From Desmodesmus armatus (Eukaryota; Chlorophyta; Chlorophyceae; Sphaeropleales; Scenedesmaceae), in NCBI GenBank assembly GCA_007449985.2, contig VIIQ02000008.1, positions 62,001-126,000 of the forward strand: DNA of 64,000 nt, in the 5' to 3' direction. Numbering within the stretch: the stretch's first letter is position 1; every line of letters begins with the position of its first letter. A program made the translations under genes and the position numbers. Shown here piece after piece: positions 55,824 through 64,000 of this stretch. The notes under the pieces are model-generated. The model saw only the letters and a list, made by a program, of their open reading frames with translations, had not been told where the DNA came from and searched no databases.

Positions 55824-58800
55824 ATGAGTGGGACCAAAAGGGAGGGACAACTCTCTGCCGAGAGCTCTGTGCGGTCTGTGAGCACCGTTGCCAGCAGGTC
55901 TGGTATGGGCGCCAGGCAGCTGCCAAACCAGCGCCCCACCGGCAACTGGGGAGCCAGCCGCCCAAGCGGCATGCCAGGTGGGTGTCCAGGATGTCTGTCA
56001 TTCCACTAGCTCAAAATTGGGCAATTGCTCTGATCTGCCTGCATCTGCATCCTACACATGCATCTGCTGATGACATGCACAACTGCAGGCAGCAGCAAAC
56101 GGGGCTACCGCCCAAGCACCAGCGCTCGCAGGACGACAATCAGCAGGGCTGGGGATGCTGTGATTGATCCGTTTGCTCCCATCAAGGTCAGCAGTGCAGC
56201 AACATGCCAGCGCTGCTGGACGTGGATGACATCTGCTGGCTCCATACACCACGTGCTTGCGATCAGTGGTGCTTTTCAGATCACTACAGGGCATAACAAT
56301 ACAGGGCATACCAAAGGCTTACTACCCCTGTTGCATACCCTTACAGTGGTTCTACTGTACCTTGGCTCTGCTGCAGGTGGTTGATGACCAAGGCGTGAAC
56401 CGCACCCCCAAGCCTCTTGTAGCTATCGTGACGTCAGCGGCCCTCAGGCAGGCACGCTACCTTGGCATGCAGGAGTCAGTCCTGGGCAGTGAAAGCAGCG
56501 AGGCTCTGCTTGGGGAGGTCAGCAGCGCCGCCTTTGGCAGGGGCTGGTTTGACAGCGCTTCAGTGACACCCCAGGAGTCATCCAACGACCTTGACTACTC
56601 CCGTGAGTGTTTAGAGAGGCAAAGCGCTGGCAGAGTCGACTGCAAACAGTGCCAGCAGCAGGTCTGGTGTTCTCTTCGCTGTAGCTATATAACCACAACG
56701 GGGTTGAGGCAGGATTCCACATCAGCAGCTGGTGGAACCCACTTGATACAAGTGACAGCTCAGCAGTGTGAGATTCGCTCATCACAACAACAGGTCTCTC
56801 ACTAGAGTGAGCACCATCGGCCTGCATGCAACACACCATCGGCCTGCACGCAACCTGTTGTGCCCACCCTCACTCTTCTTCTGCACACAGCTGGGGGTCG
56901 GGGCCTTGCCCCGGCAGCAGCAGCAGCCATCATGGGTGAAGCATCCAGCCGCATGCTGCGCGGCACCAACAGCGGCAGCAACAAGAGCGGCTTCTCACCC
57001 TCCACCTCCCAGCGACCCACACGCACACCCCCAGAGTCTGGTGATGGCGGCAGGGATCTAGGGCTGGCTGCCGCTGCCGTAAGGGTGCTGACCGAGAGTG
57101 ACTTGGCAGCACGTCATGATGTTGTCCTGCAGGACAGCGGGACGATTGTCATGCTGGAGGTGCCAGGTAGGCTGGGGCTCTGTGATGCAGCGATGCAAGT
57201 TCTCAGGACTCTGGTGTGAGTGGCTGGCCTGACCGTTACAGCAGCAGCATGCTGTATGATGAAAATTACATCAAACAACCAAGATTTGGGGGCAGCTTGT
57301 GGGCTTGCCTGTGGGTCATGCTTGAAGCCCAAGCACTCGTACAGCCTGTGCGGCATGGTAGTGCCGGCAGTACGGCAAGCAGCTCAATCAGCCCTACACC
57401 CTGTCAGGAGTCGACGGTGTGGCGGCAGCAGCTGATGTGTTGTTGGGGAGTGTTGTGCTGCGCCTGCAGGCATCGTGGTGGCCGCAGACACTCCGGAGGG
57501 CGGCCAGGCCTTAGCAGCCAACCAGCGCTACACTGAATGCCTGGCAGAGGCTGGCAGCAGTGACAAGTGCAGCACGTCGTACAGCCAGACACCCATGGTG
57601 CTGCTGAAGCATAAGGAGGTGCAGAGCGGCAGCAGCAGTAACCAGACAGTGGCATGCCAGGCAACTGGCTACGACATCCATGACAGCTATGCCCTGCTGA
57701 ATAAGGACCAGGGGGATGAGGCCGACGACCAGCTGGGCAGTGTCCTGCCTTCTGGTGCTGTTGTATCAGCAGGTGAGCACAAGCAGCGCACTGCATTACT
57801 TACAGCCCCCTGTGGTCCTCTGGGACGCATTTCTGTGCACCCTGGTGTCATGTATGTGCTGCCCCCTATTGTATGCAACTGGACGTGAGAGGCAGCAGGC
57901 AGTAGTCGTCCTCAGGCAGTATGCATTATGCAGTTCGTCTCATAATTCTTTCCCCCTTGTTGGTGCGCAGGCACCAGCGTGCCAGGCAACCAGTCTTCCT
58001 CCCTGTCAGCGTCCTTCATCCGCAGCAGCACGCAGCAGTTCAGGCCCAGCTCGATGTCATCCATGCGCAGCTCTATGGCTGGCTGGGGCGGCGACCACAG
58101 CAGCTACAGCAGGCCTGCCAGCAGCAGGGGCAGCGACAGAGGTGAGGCTGTTGCTGACAGCACCCGGGAGCTGTTCACCCTCTGTGCATAGCATGCTGCA
58201 CCACAGCATAATCCGTCAGGCAATGGGTGTTGATGCATGTGGGACCAGCCATATGAACTCAGCCGGACACTCGGGATGGATCGTTTTGGAAGGGGAGTAG
58301 AAGCATATAGTGTAGCCTGTATGCCTGTGCATGCCTGCACATTTACACAACACTTGAGCTTGCTGCTGGCCGCACCATGAGTGTGTGTGCGCACCAAGGC
58401 ATGTTACCCCTTGCACGCACCCGTTGTGCAGGTGGCGCTGCAGCCGACAGCAATGCAGCAGCAGTAGCGCTGTTGGCGGCAGAGGAGGTGCAGGAGGAAC
58501 CGTGGACGCAGCTGCAGGGTATAGCAGAGGTGCTGGAGGTCATGGAGGCAGCCGTGTCACAAAATATCTACCTGCCGCAGCTCATGCTGTACAGGTAAGC
58601 AGCCGCACCTTTCAACATTTGGCGCCAATCGTCTGCGCGCTTGCATCAAAGTTAGGCGCCAATCATCTGCGCGCTGGCATGTGTCGGCTGTGCTGACTGT
58701 CTGTGCTGTCAAGCATTCAGCATGTGAACGGGCTGGGAAATAGTTGGGCGCAGTCGCCAGCATTTGAAACAGAGTTGGAATCGGCAGTTTCTACAGCTGC

Positions 58801-61800
58801 AGTAGCAGCAAGCTTGCTGACACCGCACATCCAATGGTGCTGCTGTGGTTCAGGGACATCAAGCTTCCGCCTCCTTTGGTTGTGAGCTTCGACCTGGGTG
58901 CGGGTGGCGTGGACGGCCTTCCAGCAGTACCAAGCAACCCATTGACCGGAGCAGGCAGTGGGCAGCTGAATCTAACAAGCCCAGGCCTACCGAGCCGGCC
59001 GTCTCTGTGCTCAACACCAGGCAGCAGCAGACCAACAGGTGCGCAATGCCTGTCTTTGGGTTGCATTAGCCAGCAAACGCCAGCAAGCGGCCCGGCTGCA
59101 GATCCCTTACACCTGCGAGCAGGACAATACAAATTCTGTGAGATCGAAATCACCAGCAGATGCATGTGATACCAACTGCATCAGGTGTCAACCCGCAGCC
59201 TACTGCCACTCTCCCGTAAAAGCTTGATGCTACCTCACGATCATTACTCCCATTGTCATCTCCGCAGGTGAACAGCCGTGGTCTGCTGCCCACACCCCAC
59301 ACGGAGGCAGCACCATAGGCCACAGCGGAGCACACGGCAGCCTGGCTGGCATGTCCAACCCCAGCATGTCGGGCGCCCGGCCGTCCATTATGGGAGGCAG
59401 CACGAGTGGGCTGGGCCCCGCGAGCCTGCTGTCGCGGCGGCCCTCCTATCAGGTTGGACATGCAGAGCTGGGGTCCAGCCCCAGCCGGCAGTCGTCCATC
59501 ATGTCTATGGTGAGAGCCACGCAGCACAGTCCTACTAATATAGTACTGCATGGTGTGTGCCTGTGCTCTCAGCGCCACTCTGTCATCCCCTGCTCCACTT
59601 GTTTGCTGCAGTTGCGGCTGCCAGTCATACCTTGCGCACTACACCGCATCCTGTTGATGTTGAAGTGGCCTCTGAAATGGCCGCACAATCTGCACAGAAC
59701 ATCCCAGCAATGCACGGCATAAACCGTCGCCCACAAATTCCCTTCTGTGCTGTGTCCGGGGGTTGGTCCGTTGTGCAGGGCTCGTCGCGCGTTTTCCGCA
59801 GCAACAGGCCCCCAGCCAGTCTGCAGCAGCTGTGGACCTGGTCCTGCATCCTGACAGAGGGCCGCCCTGTCAGCAGCATGGCCTGGAACAGCTCCAACAA
59901 CAACCTCATGGCAGCAGGATACGGCACCCGCCCCAGCACTGACGCAGCTCAAGCAGCTGGCGGGGCAGGTGTCAGCGCGTATGCGCAAGGGCAGCAGGGC
60001 AGCATTGTGGGTCAGGGTCCCCTGCTGGCGGCGCCTAGGCCTGCTGCTGGGGGTGCTGCTGCTGATGAGAGCAGCGATGGTGCTGCCACTGTGGACCCTG
60101 ACGGTGCTGGAGGGTGTGTGGCGCTGTGGAGTCTCAAAAACCAGTTCTACCCTGTCTGGAGTTTCAAAACCAAAGCAGGTGAACTTCTGGCAAAGGGCCT
60201 GTTGCAGAAAGCATCCCTTCTATTCAGCGGGCACTGTGGCAAAGAATGAGAGGATGCAGCTGCACTCAGACCAGTCACGCTTGTCACTGCACAGCCCGAG
60301 AGCAGAGTTGAAAGACAGGGCATACATTTGCATGCTTGCTGGTCATGGTTCCCTGCTGCAGGTGTCACCAGTCTGGACTTCTCTCAGCGCAACCCCCACA
60401 TGCTGGGGGTGGGCATGCATGATGGCACGATTGCTGTGTATGATGTCAGGAGCAGGCAGGCCACACCTGTACTGGCCAGCACAGCTGAAACCGGAAAGCA
60501 TGCAGACCCTGTCTGGAAGGTGAGCAAGACACGTTGTCCTTTGCTAGGTGATTTCATGCCAGGCCATTGAAAAGGCCATGCCACAGCAGGGGCACACACA
60601 TGGTCTGATTGGACCGTGCATATGCCACCTGGCATGAACAGCCTCTAGCTGTAGCAGCAGCATGCATGTGACGAGCATCTGCGCTCAGCCAGATTCCGTG
60701 CGCATCTATTCTACAAACATCAGTCGCTTGAACATACTCGACTGCCTTTGTGCATTTGTCGTGGCCTGTTGTTCACCCTGATGTCCCGCCTACAGGTGCG
60801 TTGGGTGGACCCTGGCCCAGAACGTGAGGAGCAGCTGGTGTCCATCTCCACTGATGGCAAGGTGAAGGCCTGGACTGTGGCCAAGGGCCTGGAGCACAAC
60901 ACACTCATCACACTCAAACGCGTGCCACACAGGCTCATCACCAGCGCTGGCAGCAGCCGTGGCGGCAGCGGCGGGGCGCTGGCAGCTGGTGCAGCAGCAG
61001 CTGCGGCGGCGGCGGCTATGGCAGCAACAGGCAGTGTGCCTGCTGGGTCCGGGGCCAAGGCAGCCGTGACAGTTGCCGCATTGAGGGGCGATGGTTCAGG
61101 GTCCAGGGGTGCAGTCATCAATAGGAACACTGGTGGCATGTCGTTTGACTTCAGCAGCATCGACCGCAGGATGTACTTGGCAGGTGGGTGGCTCACTTGG
61201 CATGTCAGACAGGGGGGGAACTTGAGAGGTACAGGAACAGCAAGTCAAGGGCCGCTCCAACACGTAGACTGCAGATCGGGGATGTATCATTGCCTGGTGC
61301 GCACATGGAAGAGTGCTGCTTGTATGTTACAGTTGCTGCTCGCAGCTGCATCGGTGTTGCTGCTACCGCTGCACGCTGCCTTTTCAGTCACAGAGCAGAT
61401 ATACCTGCGCTTCGGTCACCCAGCACGGTGCTGGAAGATGGGCAGCAGCCTCATGGTGACCCCAAATGACAGAAATGAGAATCTGAGGCTGTTGAATACC
61501 TTTGTGGGGTTACAGCCATATTGATCCTCTTTGTGGACAAACTGTAGCTTACAGCTGTCAAGCTGTCAGCTGCCCACAGTTTCTGTCAAGCACCACCACC
61601 ATGGAGTAAGCAGTTCACTGTGCGTGGCTGCTGCATGTGCCTCGCCCATGCAGGAACGGAAGATGGCCACATCCACAAATGCAGCACCAGTTACAGTGAG
61701 CAGTACCTGGAGACATACCATGGCCACATTGGGCCAGTTTACGCACTGCAGTGGAGCCCTTTCAATCCCAGCCTGTTCCTATCCTGCAGTGCTGACTGGA

Positions 61801-62579
61801 CCATTCGCATGTGGCAGGAGGGCAGGCAGCAGCCGCTGATGACTTTCCAAAGCAGCAATAAGGAGGTACGGACCACAACCTTTGGGTCACAATGTGGTCA
61901 GAGACTGACTGCTGATGCAGCATGCAAGCCTGCGCGCCACAAGCACCGGTGTGCGTTGCAACCTCACACAGTGTGACATGCACTGGTGTTTGTTCATGTT
62001 CAACCCATGTGTGACAATCACTGATGGCTGATCCCTTGCAATGCCTGCCCCTGTCAGGTGTTTGATGTGGCATGGTGTCCAAGCAACAGCACAGTGTTTG
62101 CAGCAGTCACAGCAGACGGGCGTCTGGAAGTGTGGGACTTTGCAGTCAGCACGCTGCGGCCTGTTTGCCAGCACGCTGTCACTAAAACTGCCATGACCGC
62201 CCTGCTGTTTGCCAAGGTGAGTCAAGCAAAGGTTAGACCGTCTACCCTCTCTAGTAATTGGCTGCTTTCGTTTCTTGTTGCTCAAACTGCGCTGTCCTGC
62301 CTCACCTGGGCTCTGCACCGTATCGGCTGAAAGGTGGTGCTGAGTGACACGCTGTCGGCCCATGCAGGCGACTTTACTTGCGTGTTGTAACTCAGCTGCT
62401 TGCTGTTGCATCTGCAGGATGCCCCTGTGGTGGTTTCAGCTACAGATGCAGGCGCCTTGCAGGTCTACCGGCTTGTCAACATTGCAGCAGACAGGTTCGA
62501 GCCTCCTGAGTTGCAGCACGTGCGCCTGGAGGAAGCATTGCGTGCAAACATCATGAAGGCGGCATTGGTTGGAAGCTGA
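55824..62579 (+). CDS. DNAI4: Axonemal inner-arm dynein I1/f intermediate chain DNAI4 (WDR78, IC138)
   Basis: Fifteen exons join in continuous phase and give about 1098 residues: 55824-55977, 56089-56186, 56377-56602, 56891-57166, 57470-57772, 57971-58141, 58432-58594, 58854-59038, 59268-59509, 59779-60178, 60362-60519, 60796-61183, 61654-61865, 62058-62216, 62418-62579. The Ser/Arg-rich N-terminus leads to VVDDQGVNRTPKPL and LQDSGTIVMLEVPG, then a stretch with RYTECL and KEVQ, the order known in WDR78/DNAI4. From about residue 620 a WD40 propeller follows: PVSSMAWNSSNNNLMAAGYG, VTSLDFSQRNPHMLGVGMHDG, DGKVKAWTVAKG, GPVYALQWSPFNPSLFLSCS, ADWTIRMWQEG, VFDVAWCPSN, DGRLEVWDF. IC138 is the regulatory phosphoprotein of the two-headed inner dynein arm of cilia. 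The Chlamydomonas protein is of similar length. The alternative DNAI3 (IC140) fits the N-terminal motifs less well. Confidence 0.85.
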
Positions 62580-62997
62580 CCAGATCACTCATAATGGTTG
62601 TTGCAGGAGGGTTTGGACGTGCAGCTGGCCGTTCACAATCCTGTCAAGCAAGCAAGCAAGCAGTATGTCATGCTTTGCTGCCTGGTGTTGGTGCCACTCA
62701 GGTGCCACTATTTATTTGAGCGTACTTGTCTCATGGTGCTGCTGCTCTGGTGCACCCAGTCTAAGCCACGATAAACTGCTGCAGCAACTGAATGTAAAGC
62801 AACGGGCAACACGGAACATCGGCAGCTGTCGCTACAGGTTTGAACGAGGGTTATGGCGCGCTCCAAGTGCCTCGTTGTTACGGCCATCTGAAGCTTCCTC
62901 ACCACCCGTACGTTCGCTACTCAGATATGTGTCGAGAACGGCACGGCTGATTGATCGATCAAAGAGAGACTCTATAGCTGAAGGACAACCGGCTTGA
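62580..62997. other. Intergenic: DNAI4 3' flank and upstream region of next gene
   Basis: About 420 bases. A TGTAA motif lies at 62793-62797. A short repeat (aagcaagcaagcaagc) is at 62646-62661. Nothing else is seen. Confidence 0.5.
62793..62797 (+). promoter_or_regulatory. TGTAA polyadenylation-type motif for DNAI4
   Basis: TGTAA 214 bases after the DNAI4 stop, at the position expected for the green-algal polyadenylation element. Confidence 0.45.
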
Positions 62998-64000
62998 ATG
63001 GCTGCCCCGCAGCTGTGGAGCTTCAGGGACGATGGAGCGAGCACTCAATCAAGATTGAAAAGTGTGAGTAGCTGAAAGCGCCTCTGCGTGTGGCCACAGC
63101 CCCACTCCATCGATGGATATCCTGGCACAGCATTCTTGAACAGCTGTGCTCACACACCCAGCAGGTGTTACCTTTTGCTTAGCCGCAGCATATGACAAAG
63201 AAGTTGTTTCTGCATGTACGTTGCGTTTCCGTGCAGCTTTCTGATCTGCCAGACGAGGTGCTGGTGGTGCTGATGCAGCACGTGCCGCTACAGCAGCGCC
63301 TGGTGGGCTGCGCCCGGCTCAGTAGCCAGTTCAGGAGGGCATCAGCAGCAGCAACCACTGCCATCAAGCACCATGCAGCCAGCATGGGCACAGTGTATGG
63401 CCTGCAGGCCTACTTGCAGTCCCATGGGACCATGGTGGCCAGCCTGGACCTCAAGCCACCCATGACAGCACTGCAGCGGCTGCCTTTTTCCTTGCAGCGG
63501 TTGCCCTGCCCTGGCCTGCTCAAGCTGCAGCTGACAGACACCTTAGTGCAGCTCACAGCCATCCCAGGCAGCCAACAGCCGGGCATCCTGTCGTCCTGCA
63601 CGGCCCTCACTAGCCTATGCCTGCTGAACTGCAACGTGCTGGACCCCTCGCAGCAGCTGGGTGGGCTATCAGTGCTGCAGGACCTGCAGGAGCTGGTGGT
63701 GAGGTGGGACTCTGACAGCACCAGGCGCGCAAGCCAACCCCTGTCCCTCCTGCCCGGCAGTCTGCTGTCACAGCTGGTGGGCCTAACCCATGTCCACCTG
63801 GCGGAGACCATGAGGTTTGCCAGCCTGGAGCACCTCAGCTGCCTCACAGACCTGCAGCAGTTTCGCGTTGTGCTGGCTGCTGACGCCAAGCAGGAAAGGT
63901 TCTCAGGGCTGCACGAGCTGCAGCACTTGACCAGCTTGGGGCTTGACTGCTATCAGTCTCAGCAGAGCATGGGCTTTATGAATACGAGGTGCCTGTACCG
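62998..64000 (+). CDS. F-box/LRR protein, third family member (3' end outside window)
   Basis: Exon 1 (62998-63063) encodes MAAPQLWSFRDDGASTQS plus four more codons and ends at a GTGAGT donor in phase 0. Exon 2 opens at 63237 and stays open to the window end. It begins LSDLPDEVLVVLMQHVPLQQR and then ARLSSQFRRASAAATTAI, the same F-box pattern as the two copies at 4860 and 34576. LRR-like segments follow: CPGLLKLQLTDT, ALTSLCLLNCNVL, LSVLQDLQELVVRW, LVGLTHVHLAETM, LSCLTDLQQFRVV, LQHLTSLGLDC. It is clearly homologous but much more diverged than the two duplicates are from each other, so it is an older family member. It is a likely SCF substrate receptor. The C-terminus and any coiled-coil exon lie beyond the window. 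Confidence 0.8.

Overview
The window is nuclear DNA of a eukaryotic green alga, most likely a chlorophyte of the Chlorophyceae. The evidence is intron-dense genes with GT-AG borders, moderately high GC, heavy CAG/CTG codon and repeat use (poly-Gln, poly-Ala), TGTAA motifs downstream of several stop codons, and gene families seen in such algae (F-box/LRR, MYND-finger, BTB and ARM-repeat proteins). I cannot fix the genus. All gene models were assembled by eye from splice signals, reading phase and family resemblance.

Layout. 0-0.5 kb: last exon of the condensin subunit SMC2. 1.3-4.2 kb: a RING1-type Polycomb E3 ligase with a C-terminal RAWUL region. 4.9-12.8 kb: an F-box/LRR gene (+) converging on a large MYND-finger gene (-). 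13.4-14.6 kb: a small lysine-rich protein. 15.5-16.5 kb: a small coiled-coil protein (-), head to head with a 17-exon ABC-class ATPase (16.7-23.9 kb, +). 24.8-30.4 kb: a BTB-domain gene split by a 3.2 kb intron that seems to hold a decayed element. 31.6-39.8 kb: second copies of the F-box/LRR and MYND genes, each inverted relative to the first but arranged differently. 41.4-44.3 kb: an ARM-repeat protein (-). 44.6-46.8 kb: a divergent SET-domain protein (-). 46.9-48.9 kb: a glycine-rich protein with a coiled-coil tail (-). 49.4-52.6 kb: a fused 2H-phosphoesterase (2'-5' RNA ligase-like)/gamma-glutamylcyclotransferase with an RG-rich tail (-). 54.6-55.4 kb: a small PAM2 protein (-). 55.8-62.6 kb: the axonemal inner-arm dynein intermediate chain DNAI4/IC138 (+). 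63.0-64 kb: a third F-box/LRR gene, cut by the window end.

The genes do not form one pathway. They cover chromatin and chromosome work (SMC2, RING1, SET), ubiquitin-type substrate selection (F-box/LRR, BTB, RING), RNA-linked functions (2H/GGCT/RG protein, PAM2 protein) and motility (DNAI4). The most unusual features are the scrambled inverted duplication with different lesions in the two MYND copies, the 2H-GGCT-RG fusion with a decayed duplicate exon beside it, the insert-bearing BTB intron, and introns with G-runs at the donor and C-runs at the acceptor.
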